Of a stretch of DNA of 64,000 nucleotides, positions 21,868-31,471 are shown in pieces. The position numbers were made by a program, and so were the translations under genes. Positions within the stretch are counted from its first letter, which is position 1. Each line of letters opens with the position of its first letter. The notes under the pieces were generated by a model that saw only the letters and a list, made by a program, of their open reading frames with translations, was not told where the DNA came from and ran no database searches. Source of the DNA: Hydractinia symbiolongicarpus (lineage: Eukaryota > Cnidaria > Hydrozoa > Anthoathecata > Hydractiniidae); assembly GCF_029227915.1 (NCBI RefSeq), contig NC_079882.1, positions 17,496,501 to 17,560,500 on the forward strand. The letters run 5' to 3'.

Positions 21868-24354
21868 ATGCCGAGCAAATTGGAGAAAGTCTTTTATGGC
21901 GACAAAAGTTGCAGTTACGCGGCGTGTCAATGGATTAAAGCCATGTCGGAACAAACCGGCAGACATATCCATCACGCGCTCTGCGGGCATGGAGGGGAAC
22001 GCGTGATACGCGAGTGTCAAGGAGGTCTACAAGATCGACGGCTATGGGCCTCAGACAGAGACAGTCTATGAGTACCACGGCTGCAAGTGGCATGGATGCC
22101 CCTGTCAACCATGTCGGACCAACGTGGACATGAATAATTTCAAGCTCACCAAATTCAAGGAGGATTACATTCGAAAACGTGGCTACAACCTAGTCACCGT
22201 ATGGGAGTTCGAGAACCCCTCAAAAGTCAAGAGGCTCTTTGGAAAAGAATTTCGACCCTACCCCCACTTCATCGTGTTTGATTTGAAGCTCTTCTAGCAC
22301 CTTTACACCAGCACCTTTACATCTAACATACCTTTCGGAGCATATCCCAGTGAGTGTCGCCATCCACGATAGTCTCAATCAAGATCCAACGTTCATAATG
22401 CACGAGTGTCCCAAGGTGTTGGTGCAGAAAGTCGTTGAGCAACTCGAGCAGAGGCTAGCCCTCATCGTCAAAGAAGTCAAAAGACTGCACCCCAAACCAG
22501 AGGATTTTGACATGCTCTCCAATCAGTCCCAACTGGCATGGCATGGTTGAACCAAGTGGCTGTGATAGGTTTCAACAGCGGCAAGTACGACATCAACATG
22601 ATCAAGCGGTACTTTGTCGAGCGAAATGCGGATGACGACGGGGACAAGATCAAAGTGGCAAAGAAAGATAACGACTACATGCTTATTACGACCTCGAGGT
22701 TCACATTTCTCGACATCAAAAACTTTCTCCGGAATGAGTTACGATGGCTGGTGCAAGTCTTGTAGACTAAAAAAGCTAGTGTTCCCATACGAATGGTTGT
22801 CGAACTATGAAAAGCTGAATCATGGAGTTTTATAGCAGTCTCAACGGGAAAAACACACTCTCCCCTGAAGAGTACCAAGCCTTCAGGGAGGAGTTCTACA
22901 GCCGCAGCTGTGTCACTATGCTGGACTGGCTGCCTGAGTACAACTTGGCAGACGTGCTACCCTTCGTTGATGCTGTAAACAAGACTCGCAACACGTACTA
23001 CAGGGATGAGATTGACATTCTCAAGGATGCCGTGAGCATTCCGGGTGTGTCGATGAGATACGTTCTGAACAAGTCTCTGCGCTTGAATCCCGATCCCGAT
23101 CTTTATGCGCCAGGAGAACCCTGCAGGAACAAATGTCAAGACAACTGCTTCAAAGTCAGGTGCAAGGCCTGCATTGATGTTCAAAAAACCTGCGGCGAGT
23201 GCACGAAAAATGATGCTTACGACCTATTGCGGACCGGCATGGTTGAAGGCCCCGCGATCGTCTTTTGTAGGCATGATGAGAGTGATGTGACAGCTATTAG
23301 ATCTCACATCTATGACAACCCCCACAAGTGCAAGACCATTCTGGGGTACGATGCAAACATGCTCTACCCGAGTACCTTGCTGCAAGATTTCCCATGCGGT
23401 AAAGAGAAGTTGATAAAGATCGCCGATCCCGTTGAAGGAATGGAGGCTCTGGAGCAAGGTGTTCTAGACGGCTTGCTCTTTGGTTTTGCGCAAGTGGATA
23501 TAGAGGTGCCTGCGGAGCTGTACGACAAGTTCAGTGAAATGTCTCCGCTATTTGTGGTAAAGGTCAAGTCAACCAGACAAATGCACGAGTACCTACAACA
23601 GATGGGGCGCAAACGTGTTCCAGGAACCAAGAAGCTCTTGGGCGTGATGAAAGCCGAGAGGATCTTGTTGTACACACCCGTGCACAAATGGTACTTCGAA
23701 CACGGGCTGAAAGTCACCGCTTTTTACCAGTTCCTCAAGTACTCTAGAGGTAAACCCTTCGCGTGGTTTTCGGAAGAGATTGCGGATGCGCGACGCCAAG
23801 CTGATAAAGACCTTGATAAGCGCATCGCTGGAGATACGGCCAAGTTGAAAGGGAACAGCCTCTATGGGAAGATGATCGAAGGTCTGGCAAGGCACACTAA
23901 CACTAGCTTTACCAGGGAGGAGAAGGTGGTAGATGCAGCAATGAAGAGCCCATATCTCGAAGACCTTGAAGAGATTGGGGACGCGTATGAAGTAAGAAGG
24001 GATAAAGAAGGGGTCAGCATCGACAGAGCTTATCAATGTGGTATCGCCGTCTACCAACTGGCCAAGTTGCGCATGTTAGAGTTTTACTACGATTTTTTGG
24101 ATCAGTACGTAGACCGCCGAGATTTTGAATATGTGTACATGGATACCGATAGCGCGTAAAGGCAGAACGAAGTGACATGGTCAAGGTACATGGGAGCACT
24201 GAAAGGCGAGCTAGATACCGCTAAAAACGTAGGCTTCCGGGTGCGAAAACAAGGCATGGTCACGTACCAGCAAAACAAGTTTGGGCTCTCCGCTTTCTAT
24301 GATAAGCGGAAAGTACTCGAGGATGGAATACATACAATGACTTTAGAAATGTAG
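21868..24354 (+). pseudogene. polB: Polinton DNA polymerase B, C-terminal part (palm and thumb)
   Basis: Resumes with KLEKVFYGDKSC, ACQWIKAMSE and HIHHALCGHGGER, then an exonuclease-like part with VIGFNSGKYDINMIKRYFVE and TFLDIKNFL. From 22822 a 445-codon frame is open and holds DAVSIPGVSMRYVLNK, a Cys-rich insert (CRNKCQDNC, CGECTK), motif A GYDANMLYP, motif B KLKGNSLYGKM and motif C YMDTDS. Such enzymes are protein-primed and replicate the element. Damage: frameshifts near 22015, 22550 and 22740, a stop near 22297, and after YMDTDSA a stop (24156-24158) and an apparent deletion before VGFRVRKQGMVTYQQNKFGL. The last block ends at 24354. Confidence 0.85.
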
Positions 24355-24413
24355 CGAGGTTTTCCAAAAGCTGTCCAGATTTTTGTAAAGTACTACTTTA
24401 CAAAATCCACAAG

Positions 24414-24907
24414 ATGGAGGATGGTAAAAAATGCACGCGCTGTAAGCAACCACAACCACTGGATAATTTCAATATCAAGGGGAACGGGCAGCAAAGAAAA
24501 ATGTGCACCAACTGCCGCGATTATATGAATGCGTGGCCAGAACGCAACAAATGCCCGCATCAAAAACGGGGGAACAATTGTCCCATATGTGATTCCCTGG
24601 CGTATCAATATCACCTTATTCTAACTAGGATTCATACTGCTCTAAACCGTGATACGGAGATTAGCTCCATTGAGTACCTGGGGTGCGGCATTTTTACATT
24701 TATTGGACACATCCAAGATCAATTCAGAGACGGGATGACCTGGAACAACAGGGGGCAGTGGCAATTTGATCACAAAATCCGGGTTAAATATAGGGAGAAC
24801 GGAGCTACCCCAGCGACGAAGTGCAACTCACGAGGCTCCACTACACCAACATGCAGCCTATGTGGGTAGCAGATAATCAAAAGAAGGGCCATCGATATAT
24901 AGCCTAG
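24414..24907 (+). pseudogene. HNH endonuclease with N-terminal zinc ribbon, one frameshift
   Basis: Begins MEDGKKCTRCKQPQPLDNF and CTNCRDYMN, a four-Cys ribbon seen before HNH domains of large DNA viruses and phages. Later come GCGIFTFIGHIQDQF, DGMTW and GQWQFDHKIRVKY, which fits the GMTWxNxGxWxxDHxxP signature of HNH nucleases of the endonuclease VII type. Near 24805 a one-base shift is needed to read on through LTRLHYTNMQPMW to a stop at 24905-24907. It lies 59 bp after polB on the same strand. HNH assignment is fairly sure; its role (mobility, packaging or recombination) is open. Confidence 0.65.
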
Positions 24908-25038
24908 TTAGAATGCAGTTTTGTCTGCTTGATCGAGTACACAAGACAAATAGACGTTGTGTTACTAATTGCCGTGCTCCTGCCATATGTCTTGATCCTA
25001 GCTTGCTTCTTTCGCTATCGACATGTAATAAACATGGT

Positions 25039-25577
25039 TTAAGATATTGCAGAGATATTCGATGAAGTAGATACCCCAGCAGAAGCCTTTGAGCAACGTG
25101 AAAAACCTATAAAAACCTATTGACAAGCGTCACGCTTTGAAAGATGCACGTAAAGGTAAGGCACACCTCCTACCAAAGAAGTGTACAGAAGCCTTCTGTG
25201 ACAAAGCATCAGATGGGGTAATCGATAAAGTATACTCTGAATTCATTCAACGCGAACTCCAGGAAAAAGAGAAAAAAACAGCCAAGGCTCTATCTTCACA
25301 GGCTATATGTCTATATACCAAGGCTGTGGGGAGTATGGTTTAGTTGGATAGTGCCGAGGGTCTTAGACAAGATATCGAAGAGGACCCCATTATCAGGGAC
25401 AGTATGCCTGACTTGGGTATACTAGTCTATTCAGCATTTGGTAAGCTTTTGGCACCTTTTTTAGTCGCTGCGCATACGATTAATCACACCCAGCTCTCAA
25501 CGTCCAAGAGTGGTGAAGAGAAGGTTGATGAAGGGCAAGAAAACAATGAGAAACAGTCTATCGAAAATACGAATTGA
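25039..25577 (+). pseudogene. Polinton protein of unknown function, with in-frame stops
   Basis: Coding islands in order: DIAEIFDEVDTPAEAFEQRE, LLPKKCTEAFCDKASDGVID with VYSEFIQRELQEKEKKTAKA, and GLRQDIEEDPIIRDSMPDLG with FGKLLAPFLVAAHTINHTQL. Stops interrupt at about 25045, 25122 (with a frame change) and 25341. No domain recognised; the C-terminal part has a short hydrophobic stretch (AFGKLLAPFLVAAHT). The next gene starts inside its 3' end. Confidence 0.4.
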
Positions 25578-25818
25578 CAATCGCGAACGTTACGAGCGTT
25601 TAAAGCGCATGGCACGAGATTTATACAAGTTACAATCCCTGCGTTATTCGGATTGGTGCAGTACATCTGCTGATTTGGGTGTTACCGTCATCATAACACC
25701 TGCGGCGGCTCGCTTCCCACCACACGTCTGTGTTTTAGAGACGAAACCCTATAAAAATTCACTAGAGTACAAGGAAAGATATGGCTCAAAGGGGCCTTCT
25801 TGGCGCGGAGGGAAGTGA
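25546..25818 (+). CDS. small basic Polinton protein, unknown
   Basis: Ninety codons from ATG at 25546, overlapping the end of the preceding frame by 32 bp in another frame. N-terminal half is basic (IRIDNRERYERLKRMARDLY), followed by SDWCSTSADLGVTVIITPAA and KPYKNSLEYKERYGSKGPSW. Intact. No family recognised. A 9-bp hairpin follows its stop by two bases. Confidence 0.45.
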   Translation: MRNSLSKIRIDNRERYERLKRMARDLYKLQSLRYSDWCSTSADLGVTVIITPAAARFPPHVCVLETKPYKNSLEYKERYGSKGPSWRGGK

Positions 25819-25820
25819 TT

Positions 25821-25842
25821 TTGTAAGTCGTGAGACTTACAA
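25821..25842. promoter_or_regulatory. perfect hairpin between two genes (9-bp stem, GTGA loop)
   Basis: TTGTAAGTC-GTGA-GACTTACAA. It fills the 27-bp spacer between a stop at 25818 and the ATG at 25846. The loop fits a GNRA tetraloop if transcribed. Function is inference. Confidence 0.65.
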
Positions 25843-25845
25843 GAA

Positions 25846-26202
25846 ATGAGCGAACAACAACCACAAGAAGTAACAGTCTTCACAAAGCCAGCAAAGCACC
25901 CAGGGAGAGTTGTGTGGGGTCACAAATTGCCGGCACTGAAGAAGGAAAAGAAAAAACTGAAGCAACAAGAGAGCACAGTAGAATCTAAAGTCAAAACCTC
26001 TTCTGGAAGCACTTCTGTACACTCAGGGAGTGTATACATTGGTGGAGTCATCGTTGCTATACTCGCCTGTGTAGGAGTTGAATTCTATATTTTCCGTAAG
26101 CAGCCCGCAGCGGATCAGCAGCCTGCCAAAACAAGTGCACCAGAACAGCCTCAGCGAGAGCCCACAGCCCAGTCCGATACCGACTTCTTTCACATGCGAT
26201 AA
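25846..26202 (+). CDS. single-pass membrane protein of the Polinton
   Basis: An intact frame of 118 codons. Residues 1-60 are charged (KPAKHPGRVVWGHKLP, KKEKKKLKQQES); one strong membrane segment follows at about 64-86 (GSVYIGGVIVAILACVGVEF); the tail is Pro/Gln-rich (KTSAPEQPQREPTAQS). Proteins of this build are common in Polintons and related viruses, but I cannot assign a role. It sits four genes after polB and directly before another small membrane protein. Confidence 0.55.
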   Translation: MSEQQPQEVTVFTKPAKHPGRVVWGHKLPALKKEKKKLKQQESTVESKVKTSSGSTSVHSGSVYIGGVIVAILACVGVEFYIFRKQPAADQQPAKTSAPEQPQREPTAQSDTDFFHMR

Positions 26203-26214
26203 TCTATAATATAA

Positions 26215-26466
26215 ATGAGTTCTAACGTTACACCGCAACAGAAGGAGATTTTAGACACTGTATATGAAGCAGTCGTGGACCTAGGCTTTACATTCGCTTA
26301 CGCTATGGTTGGCAAGAGTTTCCTCGGGATCTCGAGCCGCTACACTAAGTTGGATACAAGCGATGTTATGAAGATAATGGCCTACTTCACAGCAGGACGG
26401 GGAAACCGTGAAATGGCGGTAGCACGGGGGTGGATTCCTGCCTCCATAGTACCAAAACCTAAGTAA
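26215..26466 (+). CDS. small Polinton protein, unknown
   Basis: An intact frame of 83 codons starting 12 bp after the previous stop. Contains LDTVYEAVVDLGFTFAYAMV (weakly amphipathic) and DVMKIMAYFTAGRGNREMAV. No signal peptide or clear membrane segment; no family recognised. The packaging ATPase follows after a 6-bp hairpin. Confidence 0.5.
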   Translation: MSSNVTPQQKEILDTVYEAVVDLGFTFAYAMVGKSFLGISSRYTKLDTSDVMKIMAYFTAGRGNREMAVARGWIPASIVPKPK

Positions 26467-26484
26467 GTACATCCAAGGTTTCTG

Positions 26485-26499
26485 TCTGCCCAAGGCAGA
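26485..26499. promoter_or_regulatory. short hairpin before the ATPase start
   Basis: TCTGCC-CAA-GGCAGA, ending 10 bp before the ATPase ATG at 26510. Part of a pattern of hairpins at the junctions of this element. Confidence 0.5.
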
Positions 26500-26509
26500 T
26501 AGAATAAAT

Positions 26510-27055
26510 ATGACTCTTAATGTGGTCCTACAGCCTCATACAGCGATCTTTACAGGTTCTACTAGCTGTGGGAAGACTCAGCGTGTACTGGACCTACTGG
26601 AGAACGAGTACAGGCACCATTTCCACAACGTTGTCATACTCTACCCCTCCTTTCGCTGGAACAAAACTTACTTGTCCTCACTGTGGCAAGATGACTACGT
26701 GTTCTTGATAGAGCCGGGTATTCAACTCTTCTACTGGATCGAGCAACTATCAAAGCTCCTGGCAGGGGAGGACACTCTGTTTATCGTTGATGATATGATC
26801 GCTGACGAAACTCTCGACAAAAAGCGTCAACCCTTGCTTGAGCTTGCCATCAGCGGGAGACATCGAAAGCATAGTCTCTGGTTATTAACGCAGTGTTATA
26901 CGGCCTTGCCAAAGAACCTAAGACGACAAAAGAAGCAATTGTTTATGTGGTACCCCCACGAGAGGAGCGATATGAAGATGATAGATGAAGAAACGAACAT
27001 GATCTCGGATTGGAAAGGGATCAAGACCCAGCTGAATAAGTACAAGCATGCGTGA
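26510..27055 (+). CDS. A32/FtsK-HerA-type genome-packaging ATPase
   Basis: An intact frame of 181 codons. Walker A GSTSCGKT lies at residues 16-23 and Walker B LFIVDD at about residue 90; a sensor-like LWLLTQCYTALPK follows, as in the A32-like ATPases that pump DNA into capsids of Polintons, virophages and poxviruses. Length is near the short end for the family. It is one of the few intact genes of the element. Assignment rests on both Walker motifs plus the gene neighbourhood. Confidence 0.85.
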   Translation: MTLNVVLQPHTAIFTGSTSCGKTQRVLDLLENEYRHHFHNVVILYPSFRWNKTYLSSLWQDDYVFLIEPGIQLFYWIEQLSKLLAGEDTLFIVDDMIADETLDKKRQPLLELAISGRHRKHSLWLLTQCYTALPKNLRRQKKQLFMWYPHERSDMKMIDEETNMISDWKGIKTQLNKYKHA

Positions 27056-27110
27056 TTGTATGTGAGATTGGAACACCCTCGGACCTGGAAAATTTTGGAG
27101 TGACGCGGAC

Positions 27111-27139
27111 ATCAGTTGTACCCGGCGGGTACAACTGAT
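27111..27139. promoter_or_regulatory. perfect 13-bp hairpin after the ATPase gene
   Basis: ATCAGTTGTACCC-GGC-GGGTACAACTGAT. The strongest hairpin of the element, 56 bp after the ATPase stop and 42 bp before the next ATG (27182). Could be an RNA end signal or an operator-like palindrome. Confidence 0.65.
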
Positions 27140-27181
27140 CAAAAAGTGGAGCATTTTGCCTTGACTTTCAACTAAATAAAT

Positions 27182-27382
27182 ATGTCTTGTACCGAAAAAT
27201 TACGAGAGGGAGAGATTCGGAAATTGGAGGCAACAATCGAGGACTTAGAAGCGAGTCTTGAGGAAAGAGATTGGGAGCTGTATAGGATGAATTTGAGGGA
27301 TAAATACAACAAACGCATCGCTTTAATCGCCTGTGTCTCATCGCTGGCTCTTACCATAATCCACTATATGATGAAATATTAA
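27182..27382 (+). CDS. small coiled-coil membrane protein of the Polinton
   Basis: An intact frame of 66 codons. Residues 4-45 are a charged heptad-like helix (EIRKLEATIEDLEASLEERD), followed by one membrane segment (IALIACVSSLALTIIHYMM) and two final residues. Tail-anchored topology likely. Converges with the integrase gene. Confidence 0.5.
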   Translation: MSCTEKLREGEIRKLEATIEDLEASLEERDWELYRMNLRDKYNKRIALIACVSSLALTIIHYMMKY

Positions 27383-27442
27383 GACCCAGGTGTTACGGGT
27401 CTATAAGTTTCAACTGAGTGGTTCCCCCGCAGCGGGCGAACC
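27382..27442. terminator. two stem-loops between convergent genes
   Basis: AGACCC (27382-27387) pairs with GGGTCT (27397-27402). GGTTC (27420-27424) pairs with GAACC (27438-27442), enclosing CCCG/CGGG. They lie between the stop of a plus gene (27382) and the end of the minus integrase (27471), a place where 3'-end signals are expected; that role is inference. Confidence 0.4.
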
Positions 27443-27470
27443 CGTGAAATGACCATCTGGCTCAAGAAGT

Positions 27471-28456
27471 TTACCACTCTTTAACATGTTCCGGAGGTAC
27501 TTCAACATCCTCTGCTATTAGCATCAGCTCCTCCGACACAAAGCTTCGATCAGGCCCATCTGTCAAATAGTACAGGAGACGGGTACCAGTCAATACGATC
27601 GAGTCTAGACGCTTTTTTGCTCCACCAAGCGTCCGTTGCACGTCTTTTAGCATCACCATGCTCTTCGCCAGGTTGCAGGAAGTACAATTAAAGACCGTCA
27701 TCAGGTAAAGGCTTTTCTTCGGGGTGTTGCATGCTGGACATCATCGAGCTTGATCGCTTTCGAAGGCTTTGTGCCGATCATCACAGTCTTGCTGTTGTTC
27801 AAACTTTTCACGATGGTGTACAGGCGTTTAACCCATGTACTTCTTTGTTCATCACTGACCAACTCTTGCGCATCTTGGGGTTTGAACAGCCTCTCGGCGA
27901 GCATCTAGTTATACGATTCGACGAACGCCGTGAAAGTGTGGTGGTATTTGGTGGTTGCACGCTTTATCTCGACCCCTTTGCTTTCTAGCAGCTTGCTCAT
28001 GTCTGACGTGAACTCACTACCGTTATCGCATAGGAATGTCTTCGGATAACGCAGAGGTCACGCTTTGTATATGTCCTTAAGCATTCTCGCAACCTCGCTA
28101 TCCTTTTTCGTAGGCAAGGGTCTCGCTACCTTGTACCTCGAGGCCACATCAATGCCTGAGTATTTATAGGTGTTTCTATGGACTTTATCATGGGGCATGT
28201 ACAGCAAGTCAAACTGGTGCATTTCATTGGGCTTTGTGATGGTGAAATATGGGTAATTGATGCGCTTGGGGCCTCGAATATGTCGGAGCCATAGGAGTTG
28301 ACGAGTCAGCCAATGAGTAACTCTCTTTCTAGAAAGGCCACAGTGTTCAGGGAGTAATTGGATCGCCTTGCGTCCAGTCAAGAGATGTTCCGGGGTATAG
28401 TAGATTTGTCTTAGCCTTTCAGCTTCTTCTTCTCTGACAATGTGTGCTTTCGACAT
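27471..28456 (-). pseudogene. Polinton integrase (retroviral-type DDE, with C-terminal chromo-like part)
   Basis: Starts MSKAHIVREEEAERLRQIYY, with an HTH-like part (LSRKRVTHWLTRQ), then the DDE core: MHQFDLLYMP (first Asp), FLCDNGSEFTSD (second Asp) and FVESYN (Glu). The C-terminus, in another frame, reads LLYYLTDGPDRSFVSEELML, as in Polinton integrases. It would cut and join element ends. Damage: TGA at about 28058 where Trp or Gly is expected, TAG at about 27905, and a frameshift near 27701. Start chosen at 28456; the frame is open further upstream but that overlaps the neighbouring gene. Confidence 0.8.
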
Positions 28457-28476
28457 CTTTTTTTCACATGTCGAAA
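28448..28476. promoter_or_regulatory. 9-bp hairpin spanning the integrase start
   Basis: TTTCGACAT (28448-28456) pairs with ATGTCGAAA (28468-28476) around an 11-base T-rich loop. The integrase ATG (minus, 28456) is inside one arm. The neighbouring minus gene ends nine bases away at 28485. Confidence 0.55.
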
Positions 28477-28484
28477 AACGTTCT

Positions 28485-28869
28485 TTACATATACTTGTAC
28501 ACCGCGAACCCAAGGAGGGCCAAGGATTCTACGATGAACGTCAGTTTGCCGTCCTGCTGTTGCTTCGAAGGTACATAATAGTCGGAGAGCTTTGGAGCTT
28601 TCTCGATCGTCGCGATATAATACTGTCGAATACCCTGATCCAGTTCTTTCAAGCTTTCGCCAGCTTGACGCTTAAGCTCTCCCTGCTGGTTGTACGAATC
28701 GATTTTGCCCTGTCTGTCACGCACCCACTGGAGCTGTTCAATAGCTTTGTCATGCCTCTTACGTTCTGATTCACTGTGCGCACCGAGTTTGCTGAACAGA
28801 AAATTCGAGCCACTAAATGCCAACGCGTTAATCAACGCCCCTCCTGCCAATTACTGCCAAGGTAGCCAT
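28485..28869 (-). pseudogene. Polinton protein of unknown function (SGSNFLFSKL family)
   Basis: Start MATLAV at 28869; a one-base shift near 28853 leads into a 120-codon frame with ALINALAFSGSNFLFSKLGA, a long charged helix (SERKRHDKAIEQLQWVRDRQ) and a hydrophobic end (FIVESLALLGFAVYKY). I recognise this as a protein that recurs beside capsid genes in cnidarian Polintons; no function is known to me. It starts 11 bp after the capsid gene stop, same strand. Confidence 0.6.
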
Positions 28870-28879
28870 CTTTATTCTA

Positions 28880-30107
28880 CTACTCCGTGCTATGCCATCT
28901 GCTATCTTTGATGTTCAACTGCGCATCTTGCAATAGATAGACGTAGCAGCGGATATCCCCAGTTCCGTCAGCCTTCTTTGTCATGTAGAGAGTTATACCA
29001 TCTGACAACCTCTGTAGAGGCCTTCCAGAACGTGCAAGCTGTGATCGGGTGTCGCACGGAAGTCGATGAAGAGCACGTATCTTTCATTAATGTCCAATGG
29101 TCATTTTGCTATTCACATCCCCGAAAAGTTCAAAGACTTGCCCGAGATGATCTTTCGGGAGCATGGCGTGGTTATACAGTTCATTTGGCTCACTTTTCAC
29201 CGTGATCGCGATTTTCTCGATCTTGGGGTTGTAGAAGACCTCGTTAGCGCCAGCATAAGCTTTCAATTTGCTGGGATCCACGAATAGTAGTAGGACGCCC
29301 TTCAAGCTCTTGGCAGGAGTGTCGATCTCGTTATAATCTTGCTGCGGAGTACACGCTCATAGGGAAGGACCAATCTCGAGTATCTGGATATCATAGCACT
29401 CGCGAGAACTTCATTTGTCACTTTATTAAACTCGAAGCAGATGTTGGTAATTTTATAAGCGCCATCAGCTGGTTTAGCTGCCGTGCTTCCAGCAGCAGCC
29501 GTACCCTCATCTTTGATTACTTGGTCATGGGGTGCAAAATGTATGGCAAACTGGAGCCTATCGTGTAAGCCTGCTTGGTAGAAGGCAAAGTCTCTGGTGA
29601 GTTCGAAAAATTTGCCGATTGGGATGCAAAAGGTGTTACCGTAAGCTGCCACGATCGCCTTTTCTTCATCATTTCCAGCAGGGGGTCACTAGCTTTTACT
29701 TGCAGCGCTCTGATTCTACCATCATTGGGGTTGATGCCTTCAAGAATTAGATTGTTCTCGCGCTCAAACTTTGGCAACCGCAAGTCCCTATATACTGCGA
29801 ACACATTGAAATCGCTGATGTTTTGCACTTCGTGGTCGTTCAGACGTATTTGAAGGTTTTGAACCAGGGCTTTGCCAATGTTGCTAACTATGGTATGTTT
29901 GGTGTTGTTACCAGTAAGCTCCAGGTTGAATAGGAGTTAGAGGGACCCTGGGAACATTACATCATATTTACCCAAATTGGGTACGTCCACGTACAAGTCT
30001 TTGTTTTGGTTGATTATGCTAGGATTGTGTGAGACCTTGACACGCTGTTTCTTGCCTTTCATGGCCAGCATCGTCTTTAGTTCTTTCTGAGGATCTTAGT
30101 TCCGTAC
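28880..30107 (-). pseudogene. Polinton major capsid protein (double jelly-roll type), broken
   Basis: Reading minus from about 30107: KELKTMLAMKGKKQRVKVSH, DLYVDVPNLGKYDVMFPGSL, then ALVQNLQIRLNDHEVQNISD and FNVFAVYRDLRLPKFERENN; then FCIPIGKFFELTRDFAFYQA and YKITNICFEFNKVTNEVLAS; then SLKGVLLLFVDPSKL, NEVFYNPKIEKIAITVKSEP with NELYNHAML; and finally CYVYLLQDAQLNI ending HSTE at 28880. Order and spacing match the capsid proteins of Polintons, related to double jelly-roll virus capsids. At least three frameshifts and one stop (near 29940, after PGSL) break it. Such proteins would form icosahedral particles; whether Polintons make virions is not settled. Confidence 0.75.
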
Positions 30108-30138
30108 ATTTATTAGTAGGCAATTACGGTTTGCATAA

Positions 30139-30318
30139 ATGTCATATAACGAAGACTTCGAAATGGATGACTTTACACGAGAGGAAGGCATTCAAGACGA
30201 GCCCAAAGAGTTTAGTATCGATAGCGAGATCCTTCGACCTGGAGATATTCCCGGAGCAAGCGCTCTTTCACCTGAGGAGCAGCAGGCTGAGCAGCAGGGA
30301 GGTCACGTGATAGAATGA
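30139..30318 (+). CDS. small acidic Polinton protein
   Basis: An intact frame of 59 codons: MSYNEDFEMDDFTREEGI, ILRPGDIPGASALSPEEQQA, ending GGHVIE. Very acidic. Starts about 30 bp from the divergent capsid gene start. Its stop overlaps the next start in ATGA (30315-30318). No family recognised. Confidence 0.5.
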   Translation: MSYNEDFEMDDFTREEGIQDEPKEFSIDSEILRPGDIPGASALSPEEQQAEQQGGHVIE

Positions 30319-31471
30319 TGAAAACTAAACTAAAAAAAGAGGTAAGTGATTTCTACATACATCTTAAAAATAACTGGAACCTGGGACCTCTGGATGAAAC
30401 CCGTATAGATATAAATGTAACCAAGGGTAGCTTCGAGCTTGAAGGGGAACAGCTTTTTTTCAGAGGTATAAGGGTTACGAAGGAGAATGAGACCGGGTTC
30501 CTAGCATTAAGTACACTAAGACAAAATGGCCTTACGGCTCAAGATATTCGAGATATGGGCTGCGGTAGCTATGTCACTATGCCCAACAAAATGGAAGTGG
30601 TCCAGAAGCTCGCGGTAGAGGTTGATGTTATTGTTAATGAGGAGGATCCTGGTTAGATCATTCCGAGGAGAACTATAGATACTTTAATGAAGGTTGCACA
30701 CGATGTGTGAACCATTACGGATACTTCATTCTCCGGCAAATTCACCGAACGCGAATTAAAGGGATATGATCTGGAACTTCAAACCTACCAGGGTAGCATT
30801 AAAAGCTTAAAACATAAGATAGAATGATATGACATAAAGATTAAGGATGCGGAAGACAGCCTGAAACGTATCAAGGAAGATGTCGACGCTAAAGAAAAAA
30901 TAGAAAAGCTTGAGAAAAGTATTAAGGGGATGAAGGAGAAAAGAGATGCCTTACATGAGCTTAAGCGTGATATTTACAGTCAGATGAGACACATTAAGGA
31001 TACTCTTTTGAAAATCTCCGAGGATAACACATCCCTGCTTGGAAAGCTTAGGATTCTCTTCAAGGAGCAAGGTCTTACTATAGCTAGTATTGTCTTTGCT
31101 ATAGGTCTACTGGTTTCCACAATTTTACTTGCCGTTACAGGAGGAAGTACAGTGGCAGGAGAAAGTGCCGCTGCAGGTGCAGGAAAAGGCTTTCTGGAGA
31201 AACAACTTGAAAGACTCGAAAAATTCTTAAAGTATCTAGCAGGTAAAGCAGGTAAGCCCTTCCAGGGATTATTGGCAGCGTGGTGTCGTTCTTTTTCAGA
31301 GTAGTGGCGAGAGTTGTAGAGTTCGCAGCTCAACATCTATACCTGGCTGCTGCTGGTGCTGTGGGTATTGTTGTTGCGTATGTAGGTAACAGGAGGGGTA
31401 AGGGTGGAAAGTCTAGTATGTTGTTCAACGCATTAGACTTATTTCTTCATCCAGATGAAACCGAGGATTAG
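30315..31471 (+). pseudogene. Polinton coiled-coil membrane protein, unknown function
   Basis: Part 1 (30315-30656) is open for 113 codons: FYIHLKNNWNLGPLDETRID, LFFRGIRVTKENETGFLALS, LRQNGLTAQDIRDMGCGSYV. A continuation in another frame reads IIPRRTIDTLMKVAHDV, FSGKFTERELKGYDLELQTY, a long coiled coil (EKIEKLEKSIKGMKEKRDAL), LRILFKEQGLTIASIVFAIG and two hydrophobic segments, the last in a further frame (HLYLAAAGAVGIVVAYVG). This order is typical of a large protein found in many cnidarian Polintons. Stops lie near 30707 and 30825, and frameshifts near 30650 and 31285. Possibly a virion membrane or entry protein; that is a guess. Confidence 0.6.

Noticed and set aside
23224-24199. Minus-strand frames of 61-154 aa opposite polB
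   Set aside because: Antisense shadows of the polymerase, whose motifs are clear on the plus strand.
25484-26238. Minus-strand frames opposite the small Polinton genes
   Set aside because: They are antisense shadows of plus-strand genes with better composition and spacing.
30139-30656. Bacterial-type operon because of the ATGA stop/start overlap
   Set aside because: The overlap is real but the context is a virus-like transposon in a eukaryote; no ribosome-binding sites are seen.
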